Shown here: positions 40,338 through 49,847 of the stretch, piece by piece
How positions within the stretch are numbered: position 1 is the stretch's first letter
Layout: the number at the start of each line of letters is the position of its first letter
Assembly (NCBI GenBank): GCA_902506565.1
Contig: LR732703.1
Location: 4,616,863-4,680,862 of the forward strand
Source of the DNA: Burkholderiales bacterium 8X
GTDB lineage: Bacteria > Pseudomonadota > Gammaproteobacteria > Burkholderiales > Burkholderiaceae_C
Length of the DNA stretch: 64,000 bases
Direction: 5' to 3'
Program-made: the position numbers and the translations under genes
Notes under the pieces: generated by a model
What the model saw: only the letters and a program-made list of their open reading frames with translations
Database searches by the model: none
Told to the model about the DNA's origin: nothing

Positions 40338-41846
40338 ATGAACGCACCCCTCCACCGCGAGCTTCCCGTCGGTCTTCTCGACGCGGAGCGCGCCCTTGCC
40401 GACGTCTCGAACCAGTGGGACAAGGACATCGTCCGCCAGCTCACCGACTACATCGGCATTCCGGCCAAGTCGCCCGGCTTCGACAAGGAATGGGCCGAGC
40501 ATGGCTATCTCGAGACGGTGCTGCGCAATGCGGCGAACTGGGTCGAGGCGCAGAAGGTCGAGGGGCTGAAGCTGGAAATCGTCCGTCTCGAAGGCCGCAC
40601 GCCGGTGCTGTTCTTCGAGCTCCCGGCCACTGGCACGGCGATGTCAGAGACGGTGCTGATGTACGGCCACCTCGACAAGCAGCCGGAATTCACCGGCTGG
40701 CGCAGCGATCTCGGTCCGTGGACCCCCAAGTACGAAAACGGCCTGCTCTATGGCCGCGGCGGCGCCGACGACGGCTATGCGGTGTATGCCAGCGTCGCAG
40801 CGCTGCAGGCACTCAAGGCGCAGGGCGCGGCGCATCCGCGCATCGTGGGATTGATCGAGACCTGCGAGGAATCGGGCTCCTACGACCTGCTGCCCTACGT
40901 CGATGCCTTGCGCGCCCGCCTCGGCGACGTGGGGCTGGTGATCTGCCTCGATTCGGGGGCCGGCAACTACGACCAGCTCTGGCTCACCACGTCGCTGCGC
41001 GGCATGGCGAGCGGCACCCTGAAGGTCGAGATCCTGACCGAAGGCGTTCACTCGGGCGACGCCTCGGGCCTGGTGCCTTCGAGCTTCCGGATCATGCGGC
41101 AGGTGCTCGATCGGCTCGAGGACAGCAAGACCGGCCGCCTGTTACCCGCGAGCTTCCATTGCGAGGTGCCGGCCGAGCGGCTGGCGCAGGCGCAAGCCAC
41201 CGCGGCGATCCTGGGCGACGAGGTCTACAAGCGGTTCCCGTGGGCCCACTACGACTGCGGCGGCTCCACCACCTTCGCGTTGCCGACCACCACCGACCCG
41301 GTCGAGGCGTTGATCAATCGCACCTGGAAGCCCACGCTGTCGGTGACCGGCGCCGAGGGCTTTCCCGCGTTGAAGGATGCGGGCAACGTACTGCGGCCCT
41401 ACACCGCGTTCAAGCTGTCGCTGCGCCTGCCGCCCCTGGTGGATGCCGATGCCGCGGTGCAGGAACTCAAGTCGCTGCTGGAGGACAACGCGCCGTACCA
41501 GGCCAAGGTCACCTTCGAAGGCGGCGGCGGCGCGACCGGATGGAACGCGCCCGAGACTTCGCCCTGGTTCGAGCAAGCCCTGCATGCAGCGTCCCGCGCC
41601 CACTTTGGCGCCGGCTGCGGCTACATCGGGCAGGGCGGCACGATCCCGCTCATGAACATGTTGAGCCAGGGTTTCCCGAAGGCCCAGATGATGGTCTGCG
41701 GCGTGCTCGGCCCCAAGAGCAACGCCCATGGCCCGAACGAGTTCCTGCACGTGCCCTATGCGAAGAAGCTGACCGCCGCGGTGGCGGAGGTCATCGCTGC
41801 GCTTCCCGCGGCGCACCGGGCCGAGACCGCCACGGCGACCGCCTGA
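40338..41846 (+). CDS. M20 family metallopeptidase
   Basis: 502 aa. Zinc-dependent exopeptidase of the M20/M25/M40 clan. Metal and catalytic residues are recognisable: MYGHLDKQPE (His, Asp) near 110, GRGGADDGYA (Asp) near 138, and ETCEESGSYD (Glu-Glu) near 175. The lid/dimerisation insert, with SGDASGLVPSSFRI, follows, and a terminal His region GPNEFLHVPYAKK. The closest architecture is a cytosolic dipeptidase or carboxypeptidase (CNDP-like). It has its own purine-rich ribosome binding site (GGAGA). Substrate not deducible. Transcribed alone; the next gene is convergent, beginning at 41899. Confidence 0.9.
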   Translation: MNAPLHRELPVGLLDAERALADVSNQWDKDIVRQLTDYIGIPAKSPGFDKEWAEHGYLETVLRNAANWVEAQKVEGLKLEIVRLEGRTPVLFFELPATGTAMSETVLMYGHLDKQPEFTGWRSDLGPWTPKYENGLLYGRGGADDGYAVYASVAALQALKAQGAAHPRIVGLIETCEESGSYDLLPYVDALRARLGDVGLVICLDSGAGNYDQLWLTTSLRGMASGTLKVEILTEGVHSGDASGLVPSSFRIMRQVLDRLEDSKTGRLLPASFHCEVPAERLAQAQATAAILGDEVYKRFPWAHYDCGGSTTFALPTTTDPVEALINRTWKPTLSVTGAEGFPALKDAGNVLRPYTAFKLSLRLPPLVDADAAVQELKSLLEDNAPYQAKVTFEGGGGATGWNAPETSPWFEQALHAASRAHFGAGCGYIGQGGTIPLMNMLSQGFPKAQMMVCGVLGPKSNAHGPNEFLHVPYAKKLTAAVAEVIAALPAAHRAETATATA

Positions 41847-41898
41847 ACGGGAGAACGCGAGAACGCGAGAACGGGAACAGCCGGGCGTCGCGGGCCGG

Positions 41899-43080
41899 TC
41901 AGGCGCCGGCTGCGGGTGCCGACCGCGCTCGTTGCCGCGCCAACCAGACGAGGCCGATGCCGATCGCCACGACCGGCAGCAACGAACCGAGGTTGAGCAG
42001 CCGCCAGCCTTGCGTGGTCACCAGGAGGCCCGAGGCGAACGAAGTCAGCGCCAGGGTCGCGAAGACGCAGAAGTTGAGCGCACCCTGGGCACGATCGCGT
42101 TCCTCCGGCGCGTAGGCCTTGAGCGAAAGCGTCGTGCTGCCGGTGAAAAGGAAGTTCCAGCCGACGCCCAGCAGGAAGAGGGCGATCACGAATTGGTGCA
42201 GGTCGACGCCCGACAGTGCGATGGCGATGCAGCCCAGGTTGAGCGCCAGGCCGACGCCCATCACCGGCAGTTCGCCGAACCGGCGCACCAGGTGGCCGGT
42301 GAAGAAGCCGGGCGCGAACATGCCGATCACATGCCATTGCAGCACCAGCGCCACGTCCTCGAAGGGCAGCGCGCAGACCTGCATTGCGAGCGGCGTGGCC
42401 GCCATCAGCAGGTTCATGACGCCGAAGCCCAGGGCCCCGGCCATGGCGGCGATCGCGAACGCGGGTTGCCGCGCCAGCTCGGCCACCGAGCGACCGCCCG
42501 CGCCGGACCCGGCCTTTCGCGGAGCGGCCGGGAATTCGATGAAGTTCATCAAGACCATCGCGAACAGGGCCACCAGCGACAGCGCGACATAGGCGCCGGT
42601 GAACGGCACCGTGAACAGGTTGCGGGTGTAGGCGGCCAGGTTGGGACCGAACACCGCGCCGAGCAGTCCGCCCGCCATCACCAGCGACACGGCCTTTTCC
42701 CGCGCCGTGGGCAGCGCCAGCTCGGCTGCGGCGAATCGGTACAAGGTGGCGTTGGCCGCGTAGTAGCCGGCCACCAGGGTTCCGAAGCACAGCAGCCAGA
42801 AGTGGCGGTGATAGACCGCAAAAGCGCACAGCAGCGAAGAACCGACCGCCACCAGGAGCCCGATCTGGAACGAGCGACGACGTCCGAAGCGCTGCTGCGT
42901 GCGCGCCACGATCGCGGTCGCCAACGCGCCGCCGACCACGTAGGCCATCACCGGCAGCGTCGCCATCCAGCCGAGCGGCGCGAGCGAAAGACCGACCAGT
43001 CCGTTGATCGCGATGAAGGCGACGTTGTTCGTGAGGAAGAGGCCCTGGCAGGCGACCAGCAGCCAGAGGTGGCGATTCAT
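41899..43080 (-). CDS. MFS transporter
   Basis: 393 aa with 12 hydrophobic segments in two sets of six. Major facilitator superfamily: ARTQQRFGRRRSFQIG in the loop between helices 2 and 3 is the usual RxxxRR-type motif, and HLVRRFGELPVMGVG is its counterpart in the second half. No substrate can be inferred. It starts by overlapping the end of rsmE (ATGA), so it is co-translated with rsmE-amgK. Functionally this link looks accidental, though export of cell-wall metabolites is conceivable. Confidence 0.88.
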   Translation of the reverse strand: MNRHLWLLVACQGLFLTNNVAFIAINGLVGLSLAPLGWMATLPVMAYVVGGALATAIVARTQQRFGRRRSFQIGLLVAVGSSLLCAFAVYHRHFWLLCFGTLVAGYYAANATLYRFAAAELALPTAREKAVSLVMAGGLLGAVFGPNLAAYTRNLFTVPFTGAYVALSLVALFAMVLMNFIEFPAAPRKAGSGAGGRSVAELARQPAFAIAAMAGALGFGVMNLLMAATPLAMQVCALPFEDVALVLQWHVIGMFAPGFFTGHLVRRFGELPVMGVGLALNLGCIAIALSGVDLHQFVIALFLLGVGWNFLFTGSTTLSLKAYAPEERDRAQGALNFCVFATLALTSFASGLLVTTQGWRLLNLGSLLPVVAIGIGLVWLARQRARSAPAAGA

Positions 43081-43931
43081 TCAGGCCCCCGCTCGAGGTT
43101 CGGAGCGCCAAGCTCGAATGTCGAGACCAGCAGCATCAGTGCGGCCAGCGCCGCGGTCTCTGCGCGCAGCACGCGCGAGCCGAGCGTCGACGGACGGAAG
43201 CCCTTGTCGATGGCCTGCTGCTCTTCGGAGGCGCTGAGGCCGCCTTCGGGTCCGTTCAGCACCCATGCGGGCGATGCGCTGCGGCCGCTGGCGCCGGAAG
43301 CAAGCTCGGCAAGCGGCAGCGCACCCGGCGTGAGGCTGAGCAGGTATCGATCGACGCCGGCCGATCGATCACTTTGCGCCTCTGCGCCTTCCGCCTCTGC
43401 ACTTTCAGCCGCTGCGCTTTCGCTGCCACCGATGGCGTCGTTGCCCGCCGTCGCATCGATCCAGGCGGCAAAGCTCATCACCGGATGGATCACCGGAATG
43501 CGGTTGCGTCCGCACTGTTCGCAGGCCGCGATCGCGATCGCCTCCCAGTGCGACCGTTTCTTGTCCGCCCGTTCGTTGGCGAGGCGGAGCACGCCGTGAG
43601 CCGTCACCAGCGGCTGGATGCTGGCGACGCCCAGCTCGGTGGCTTTCTCGACCAGCCAATCCATTCGCTCGTTGGCCGGCATGCCGACCGCCAGATGCAC
43701 CGGTCGCGCGGCCTCGCGCTCGACCGGCCGATGCCGGCCCACCTTGACGGCCACGTCGCTCCGGCCCATGCGTTCGATCGCCGCGTCGTATTCGCCGCCG
43801 AAGCCATCGAACAGGATCACCGCGTCGCCCGGCTGGAGCCTTCGAACCTGCACATGGCGCGCGGCGCCGGGCGGCAGGTCGAGCGAGCAGTCCGGAGCGA
43901 GCCTGAGCGCGCAATGAAAGCGCGCGGTCAC
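43077..43931 (-). CDS. rsmE: 16S rRNA m3U1498 methyltransferase RsmE
   Basis: 284 aa; GTG start that overlaps the amgK stop (GTGA). SPOUT-class methyltransferase that methylates U1498 of 16S rRNA. Family landmarks: HVQVRRLQPGDAVILFDGFGGEY, ANERMDWLVEKATELGVASIQP, then the knot region WVLNGPEGGLSASEE, and VLRAETAALAALML near the C-terminus. A low-complexity Ala/Glu/Ser insert of about 25 residues (SESAAAESAEAEGAEAQSD) interrupts the middle and lengthens the protein relative to E. coli (243 aa). Confidence 0.94.
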   Translation of the reverse strand: MTARFHCALRLAPDCSLDLPPGAARHVQVRRLQPGDAVILFDGFGGEYDAAIERMGRSDVAVKVGRHRPVEREAARPVHLAVGMPANERMDWLVEKATELGVASIQPLVTAHGVLRLANERADKKRSHWEAIAIAACEQCGRNRIPVIHPVMSFAAWIDATAGNDAIGGSESAAAESAEAEGAEAQSDRSAGVDRYLLSLTPGALPLAELASGASGRSASPAWVLNGPEGGLSASEEQQAIDKGFRPSTLGSRVLRAETAALAALMLLVSTFELGAPNLERGPE

Positions 43932-45022
43932 ATTCTTCCGTAGGCGAAACCGGTGGCCGGCGCGGTGTCCTCGACCTCGTCGATGACGCGAAGCAGCGGT
44001 GTCAGCTCGACATAGCGGGCCGCGGTCGCGCGGATGTAGCCGATGAAGCGCGGCGCATCCGCCAAGTACTGCGGCTTGCCGTCCCGAAGCGTGAGGCGGG
44101 CGAAGATGCCGGCGACCTTGAGGTGGCGCTGCAGCCCCATCCATTCGACACCTCGGTAGAAGGCGCCGAAGTCGCTGTCGACCGGCAGCCCGGCCTTGCG
44201 CGCACGCTCCCAATAGCGCACGGATATGTCGAGCACGAACTCCTCGTCCCAGCTCAGGAACGCGTCGCGCATCAGGCTCGCGATGTCGTAGGTGATCGGG
44301 CCGTACACCGCGTCCTGGAAGTCGAGCACGCCGAGCGGACCTTCGCTCGAGACCATCAGGTTGCGCGGCATGAAGTCGCGGTGCACGTAGACGCTCGCGG
44401 CCGCGAGGTTGTGCTGAACGATCAGCTTGAAGCTGCGTTCGAGGCGCTCGGCGAGCCGGCCTTCGATCGCGATGCCGCGGTGGCGACCGAGGTACCAATC
44501 GGGGAAAAGCGCCAGTTCTCGTTCGAGCAGCGCGCTGTCGTAGGCGGGCAGCACGTCCGGCTTCGAGGCTTGCTGCCAAAGAACGAGGGCGTCGATCGCC
44601 TGCAGGTAGTACGGCCGAGCGGCATCCGGCGAAGCAGGGTCGATGACCGCCAGCAAGGTCTGCTGGCCGAGATCGTCCAGCAGCAGGAAGCCGTTGGCGG
44701 CGTCCCATTCGAGGATTTCCGGCACGCGCAGCCCGGCATCCTTCATTAACCGCGCGACCTTGACGAAAGGCGCGCAATCCTCATGGCTCGGCGGAGCGTC
44801 CATCACGATCAAGGACGAGCCGCCGGCCGCCAGGTCGACCCGGAAGTAGCGCCTGAAACTCGCATCGGCCGAAGCCAGCCGGGTGCTGGCCGGGAGCAGC
44901 CCGTGGCGGGTGGCGATGCCCTCGATCCACCGCTCGTAGGCGGCGCCTCGGGCCGGATCGCTCCAGGTGACAGTGGCGTCGCGGGCCGCGACGCTGCGGG
45001 TCGTTGTCGGAAGGGCTGTCAT
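43928..45022 (-). CDS. amgK: N-acetylmuramate/N-acetylglucosamine kinase AmgK
   Basis: 364 aa from ATG 45022. Aminoglycoside-phosphotransferase-fold kinase that phosphorylates MurNAc or GlcNAc at C1 in the MurU pathway of peptidoglycan recycling. Motifs: SADASFRRYFRVDLAAG, LLLDDLGQQT, VHRDFMPRNLMV (catalytic Asp near residue 237) and LGVLDFQDAVYGPITYDIASL (metal-binding Asp). The partner murU is not adjacent here but about 20 kb away at the window's end. AmgK is divergent from lptD, the usual arrangement. It overlaps rsmE downstream. Confidence 0.9.
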   Translation of the reverse strand: MTALPTTTRSVAARDATVTWSDPARGAAYERWIEGIATRHGLLPASTRLASADASFRRYFRVDLAAGGSSLIVMDAPPSHEDCAPFVKVARLMKDAGLRVPEILEWDAANGFLLLDDLGQQTLLAVIDPASPDAARPYYLQAIDALVLWQQASKPDVLPAYDSALLERELALFPDWYLGRHRGIAIEGRLAERLERSFKLIVQHNLAAASVYVHRDFMPRNLMVSSEGPLGVLDFQDAVYGPITYDIASLMRDAFLSWDEEFVLDISVRYWERARKAGLPVDSDFGAFYRGVEWMGLQRHLKVAGIFARLTLRDGKPQYLADAPRFIGYIRATAARYVELTPLLRVIDEVEDTAPATGFAYGRM

Positions 45023-45116
45023 GGATAATCGCGATTCTACAAACCGCACCCGAACGGTTCATCGACATCCTCCGTGCCGCGGCCATCCCTTTCTCGACGA
45101 TCTTTGTTTCTTGCAG

Positions 45117-47507
45117 ATGCCTGATCAGATCCGAGCCGTCCGGCGTCGGTGCCACCCGCCCCTGCCGCTGGCCGTGCTGTCGCTCGCCTTGCTGCACGCG
45201 CACGGCGCCGCCGCGCAGGACGCCGGCTTCGACGCGCCGCTCGCGCTCAAGCGGTCGCCGCAACTGACCGAAACCATCCCGCCCACGCAGCGCGGCAGCC
45301 TGCCGAGCTTCGTCGACGGCGACCGCATCTCGGGCCGGCCCGATCTCGAGACCATCGTCGAAGGCAAGGCGTCGCTGCGGCGCGGCGACACCGTGATCCG
45401 GGCCGATCGGCTCGAGTACTACCAGCCCGACGACCTGGCCAAGGCGCGCGGCAACGTGCGAGTGAACCAGGCCGGGAACGTGTACGAAGGCCCGGAGCTG
45501 CAGCTCAAGCTGGAGACCTTCGAAGGCTTCTTCAGCAACGTGCGCTACCGATTGCTGGCGAGCGGCGGCGAAGGCGATGCCGAGCGCATCGATTTCGTCG
45601 ACAGCAACGTGTCGGTGGCCCGCCAGGTCACCTACACCACCTGCCGCCGCGAGGACTACCCGGGCTGGATGCCGGCCTGGATGCTCAGCGCCGCGACGCT
45701 GACCACCGACACCGAGGAAGGCGTCGGCACCGCGACCAACGCGCGCATGAGCTTCATGGGCATCAGCACGCCGGCCTTCCCGTCCTTCAGTTTCCCGCTC
45801 AGCAACGAACGCAAGAGCGGCTTCCTGCCGCCCACCATCGGCGTCGACAGCGTGAACGGCATCGACATCACGGCGCCTTACTACTGGAACATCGCACCCA
45901 ACCGCGACGCGACCTTCTACCCGAACCTGATGAGCAAGCGCGGCATCAACCTGGGTACCGAGTTCCGCTATCTCGAGGACAAGTACAAGGGACAGGCCCG
46001 GGTCGACATCATGCCGACCGACACCTTGCGCAACCGCTCGCGCTGGGGCATCTGGACGCAGCATTCGCAGACCCTCGATCCCAAGCCCTTCGGCCTGGAT
46101 TCGCTCGGTGCCACGCTCAACATCAACCGGGTGAGCGACGACGACTACTGGCGCGACTTCACCCGCACGCCGACCCTCACGACGCGGCTGCTCTCGAGCG
46201 ATGCCTCGCTCGGCTGGAGCAAGGGCGACTGGAGCGGCTCCGCGCGGGTCCTCAAGTACCAGACGCTGCAGTACGCCGACGCGCCGATCATTCCGCCCTA
46301 CGACCGGCTGCCGCAGATCACGGCCAACTACAACCGCTACGACTGGAACGGCTTCGATTTTTCGTTCAATGCCGACTATTCGCGCTTCCAGGCCGACCCG
46401 GTGGTGCAGCGCCAGCCGAACGGCGAACGGGTCTTCGGGCTGGCCAGCTTGAGCCGGCCGTTTCTCACGCCCGGCACCTTCCTGATCCCGAAGGTACAGC
46501 TGCACGCAACCTCCTACCAGTTCGAGGCGCCGCTCGCGACGGGCGCCACCTCCGCGAACCGGGTGGTGCCGACTTTCAGCCTCGACGGCGGCATGATCTT
46601 CGAGCGCGACGCCAACTTCTTCGGCCGCGCCTTCCGGCAGACGCTGGAGCCGCGGGCTTTCTACGTGTACACGCCGTACCGCAACCAGAACCAGCTGCCG
46701 GTCTACGACTCGGCGGCTTACGACTTCAACTTCGCGACCATCTACACCGAGAACGCGTTCTCGGGCCATGACCGCATCTCTGACAGCAACCTGCTCACGC
46801 TGGGCGTGACCTCGCGCCTCATCGATCCGGTCTCCGGCGCCGAGGCGGCGCGCTTCGGCATCGCGCAGCGGCTGCGCTTCAGCGACCAGCGGGTGACGCT
46901 GCCCACCACGCTTCCGATCAGCGACCGGCTGAGCGACGTGCTGATGGGCGCCCAGATCAACTGGACGCCCAAGTGGAGCGTCGACACCACCATCCAGTAC
47001 AACCCGGACGAACGCAAGTCGGTGCGCAACGCGATCAGCGCCCGCTACAACCCGGGCTCGTACCGCAACATCAGCGCGGCTTATCGCTACCAGGACGAAA
47101 CAGCGCCCGGAGCCGCCAACGGCAACAAGTCGCTCGACGTCAGCTGGCAGTGGCCGATCAACGACCTGTGGGGCGACAAGGGCAAGGACCTCGGCCCTGG
47201 ACGCGGCGAGGGCGGCGGTCGGTGGTATGCGGTCGGCCGGCTCAACTACAGCCTGCAGGACCGCAAGCTGACCGATGGCGTGCTCGGTGTCGAATACGAC
47301 GGCTGCTGCTACATCGGCCGGGTCGTGCTGGAACGCATCACCACCGGCCAGGTCACAGCAAGTACGCGAATCATGTTCCAGCTCGAATTCGTGGGCTTCG
47401 CGAGTGTCGGCGCGAGTCCCAAGCGGACGCTGACACAGAACATCCAACGGTATCAGCCGCTGCGGCAGCCCTTCACGGCGCCCAGCCGCTTCACCAACTA
47501 CGACTGA
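45117..47507 (+). CDS. lptD: LPS-assembly protein LptD
   Basis: 796 aa. The start chosen is ATG 45117, which gives MPDQIRAVRRRCHPPLPLAVLSLALLHAHGAAAQ as signal peptide; in-frame starts upstream would bury the signal. The mature protein has the N-terminal beta-jellyroll (about 60-170: VEGKASLRRGDTVIRADRLEYYQPDD, VYEGPELQLKLETFEG) and then the 26-strand outer-membrane barrel that inserts LPS into the outer leaflet with LptE. The two cysteine pairs expected for the disulfide switch are represented by YTTCRRED and DGCCYIGR. The Tyr/Asp-rich C-terminus ends RFTNYD. Followed after 8 bases by surA. Confidence 0.94.
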   Translation: MPDQIRAVRRRCHPPLPLAVLSLALLHAHGAAAQDAGFDAPLALKRSPQLTETIPPTQRGSLPSFVDGDRISGRPDLETIVEGKASLRRGDTVIRADRLEYYQPDDLAKARGNVRVNQAGNVYEGPELQLKLETFEGFFSNVRYRLLASGGEGDAERIDFVDSNVSVARQVTYTTCRREDYPGWMPAWMLSAATLTTDTEEGVGTATNARMSFMGISTPAFPSFSFPLSNERKSGFLPPTIGVDSVNGIDITAPYYWNIAPNRDATFYPNLMSKRGINLGTEFRYLEDKYKGQARVDIMPTDTLRNRSRWGIWTQHSQTLDPKPFGLDSLGATLNINRVSDDDYWRDFTRTPTLTTRLLSSDASLGWSKGDWSGSARVLKYQTLQYADAPIIPPYDRLPQITANYNRYDWNGFDFSFNADYSRFQADPVVQRQPNGERVFGLASLSRPFLTPGTFLIPKVQLHATSYQFEAPLATGATSANRVVPTFSLDGGMIFERDANFFGRAFRQTLEPRAFYVYTPYRNQNQLPVYDSAAYDFNFATIYTENAFSGHDRISDSNLLTLGVTSRLIDPVSGAEAARFGIAQRLRFSDQRVTLPTTLPISDRLSDVLMGAQINWTPKWSVDTTIQYNPDERKSVRNAISARYNPGSYRNISAAYRYQDETAPGAANGNKSLDVSWQWPINDLWGDKGKDLGPGRGEGGGRWYAVGRLNYSLQDRKLTDGVLGVEYDGCCYIGRVVLERITTGQVTASTRIMFQLEFVGFASVGASPKRTLTQNIQRYQPLRQPFTAPSRFTNYD

Positions 47508-47515
47508 GCTTCGCC

Positions 47516-48925
47516 ATGAAAAACATCCGTTCGATCCTTGGCTTCACCTGCCTTGCAGCAGCCGCGGCCACCGTGGGCGCACAGGGTTTCCGCCCCGGTA
47601 CCGGCATCACCGACATCATGCGTTCCGGGCCGCGCATCGTGCCGCCGCCGGCCGATGCCGGACGTGCCGGCGCCCCGACCAGCACGGCGCAGCGACCGGC
47701 CGAATTCATCGTCGCTTTGGTCAATTCGGAGCCGATCACCAACACCGAGGTGCAGTCACGGGTCCAGCGCCTGCTGCGCGAAAACGCCGAAGCCGCCCGG
47801 GTGCCGCGCGCCGAACTCACCAAGCTGGTGCTGGAGCGGCTGATCGACGAACGGGCCCAGCTGCAGCAGGCCAAGGAACTCGGCATCAAGGTCGATGACC
47901 TGGCGGTCGATCAGGCCGAGCAGACGGTGGCACGGCAGAACCAGATCAGCGTCGTCGAGTTGCGCAGCCGTGTCGCGGCCGAGGGCCTGACCAACCAGCA
48001 GTTTCGAAGCGACCTTCGCGACCAGCTCTTGCTGACCCGCCTGCGCGACCGCGAAATCGAATCGAAGGTGAAGATCAGCGACGTCGAGGTCGACCAGTTC
48101 ATTCGCGACCAGCGCTCCGGCTCGGCCGCGAACGCCGTGCCCAACATCAACATTGCCCAGCTGCTGGTGGCGGTACCGGAAACCGCCACCGAAGCGCAGA
48201 TCGCGAGCTTGCAGCAACGCGCTCAGCAATTGGCTGCTCGCGCCCGGGCGGGCGAAGACTTCTCGAAGCTGGTGCAGGAAAGCTCCGATGCGCCCGACCG
48301 CGCGGTCGGCGGAGGTGCGCTGGGCCTGCGCAGGGCCGATCGCTATCCCGAACTCTTCGTCGAGGCCATCAAGACCACGCCGGTCAACGGCATCGCCGGC
48401 CCGGTCCGGTCCGGCGCCGGCTTTCACGTGCTCAAGCTGTTGGCCAAGAACCAGCCGGGTGCCGGCGATGCGGTCGTGACGCAGACGCAGGTGCGCCACA
48501 TCCTGCTTCGCAACGATCCGAAGCGCTCCACCGCGCAGGCCGTGGCGCAGTTGAACGAGTTCCGCACGCGGATCCAGTCCGGCACCGCCGACTTCGCCGG
48601 CCTTGCGCGCGACAACTCGCAGGACGCAAGCGCCAAGGAGGGCGGCGACCTGGGCTGGTCCCGGCCGGGTCAATTCGTGCCCGAATTCGAGGAAGCCATG
48701 GACCGGCTGGCGCCCGGCCAGATCAGCGAACCGCTGGTCTCGCGCTTCGGCGTTCATTTGATCCAGGTCGTGGCCCGCCGCGATTCCAAGCTGAGCCAGG
48801 CGGAGCAACGGGAAACCGCACGCGCCGAATTGCGCGAGAAGAAGCTCGAAGAGGCCTTCAGCACCTGGGCCCAGGAAACCCGTGCCCGCGCCTACATCGA
48901 GTACCGGGAGCCGCCGCAATCCTGA
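47516..48925 (+). CDS. surA: Periplasmic chaperone / peptidyl-prolyl isomerase SurA
   Basis: 469 aa with signal peptide (MKNIRSILGFTCLAAAAATVGAQ). Escorts unfolded outer-membrane proteins, including LptD, through the periplasm. An N-terminal chaperone region, then two parvulin PPIase domains: INIAQLLVAVPETATEAQ to GAGFHVLKLLAKN, and RHILLRNDPKRSTAQAV to SRFGVHLIQVVARR, followed by a short C-terminal helix. The first parvulin domain retains the fold, while the second has the classical RHILL/LGWSRPGQF signatures. In the usual lptD-surA-pdxA-rsmA order, pdxA is missing here. Confidence 0.95.
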   Translation: MKNIRSILGFTCLAAAAATVGAQGFRPGTGITDIMRSGPRIVPPPADAGRAGAPTSTAQRPAEFIVALVNSEPITNTEVQSRVQRLLRENAEAARVPRAELTKLVLERLIDERAQLQQAKELGIKVDDLAVDQAEQTVARQNQISVVELRSRVAAEGLTNQQFRSDLRDQLLLTRLRDREIESKVKISDVEVDQFIRDQRSGSAANAVPNINIAQLLVAVPETATEAQIASLQQRAQQLAARARAGEDFSKLVQESSDAPDRAVGGGALGLRRADRYPELFVEAIKTTPVNGIAGPVRSGAGFHVLKLLAKNQPGAGDAVVTQTQVRHILLRNDPKRSTAQAVAQLNEFRTRIQSGTADFAGLARDNSQDASAKEGGDLGWSRPGQFVPEFEEAMDRLAPGQISEPLVSRFGVHLIQVVARRDSKLSQAEQRETARAELREKKLEEAFSTWAQETRARAYIEYREPPQS

Positions 48926-48959
48926 GCCACGATCTTCCTCGCCATCGGACGCTGCTGCC

Positions 48960-49745
48960 TTGAAGCACGTTGCCCGCAAGCGCTTCGGCCAGCATTTCCT
49001 GTCGGACGGCGGAATCATCGACGCCATCGTTCGCGAGATCGCGCCCAAGGCCGGGGATGCGATGGTCGAGATCGGGCCGGGGCTCGCCGCGTTGACCCAG
49101 CCGCTGGTGGAGCGGCTCGGGCGCCTGGCCGTCATCGAACTCGACCGCGATCTGGCGGAGCGGCTTCGCGGCCATCCGCAGCTCGAGGTGATCGAATCCG
49201 ACGTCCTGAAGGTGGACTTCGATCAACTGGCCGATCGCCTGGTGCAGCCGCCGGCGGCGGCGATGCGGGTGGTCGGTAACCTGCCGTACAACATCTCAAC
49301 CCCGATTCTTTTTCACCTGCTGCCATTCGCCCGGCGAATCGCCGACCAGCACTTCATGCTCCAGAAGGAAGTCGTCGACCGGATGGTGGCGGCGCCGGCC
49401 ACTTCGGACTATTCGCGCCTGAGCGTGATGCTCCAGTGGCGCTACGAGATGTCCGAAGTGTTGTTCGTGCCGCCGGAAAGCTTCGACCCGCCGCCGAGGG
49501 TCGACAGCGCGGTCGTGCGAATGGTGCCGTTGGCACAGGTGCCGCAGGTCGATGCCGTACTGCTCGGCGAGATCGTGCAGGTGGCGTTCAGCCAGCGGCG
49601 CAAGTTGCTGCGGCACAGCCTGGGCAAGTGGCTGGCGGCGCGTGGCCACGAAGGGGCATTCGACGTGCAGCGGCGTGCAGAAGAAGTGCCCGTGGCGGAA
49701 TTCGTCGCGCTCGCGCAAGCGGTCGGCAGCGCGGCGCCGGGCTAG
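48960..49745 (+). CDS. rsmA: 16S rRNA (adenine1518-N6/adenine1519-N6)-dimethyltransferase
   Basis: 261 aa. TTG start at 48960 gives MKHVARKRFGQHFLSD, the expected KsgA N-terminus; the frame is open back into surA but that extension is unlike the family. It dimethylates A1518 and A1519 in helix 45 of 16S rRNA. SAM-binding MVEIGPGLAALTQPL near 38, IELDRDLAE and the catalytic NLPYNIST near 108 (NLPY) are present. It ends at a terminator shared with the leftward barnase-barstar block. Confidence 0.94.
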   Translation: MKHVARKRFGQHFLSDGGIIDAIVREIAPKAGDAMVEIGPGLAALTQPLVERLGRLAVIELDRDLAERLRGHPQLEVIESDVLKVDFDQLADRLVQPPAAAMRVVGNLPYNISTPILFHLLPFARRIADQHFMLQKEVVDRMVAAPATSDYSRLSVMLQWRYEMSEVLFVPPESFDPPPRVDSAVVRMVPLAQVPQVDAVLLGEIVQVAFSQRRKLLRHSLGKWLAARGHEGAFDVQRRAEEVPVAEFVALAQAVGSAAPG

Positions 49746-49800
49746 CAGCCGGTCGGCCCGGCTGCTTGAGCGGCGAAATGCACGAACGAAGGGATCAGCA

Positions 49801-49826
49801 AAAAGGCGGCGCCGAGCGCCGCCTTC
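49801..49826. terminator. Intrinsic terminator after rsmA
   Basis: AAGGCGGCG-CCGAG-CGCCGCCTT: a 9-bp stem with a 5-base loop. It is preceded by AAAAA and followed by CTC, between rsmA (+) and the leftward small frame at 49848. Confidence 0.75.
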
Positions 49827-49847
49827 TCACGGGTTGCTTGAAACCGG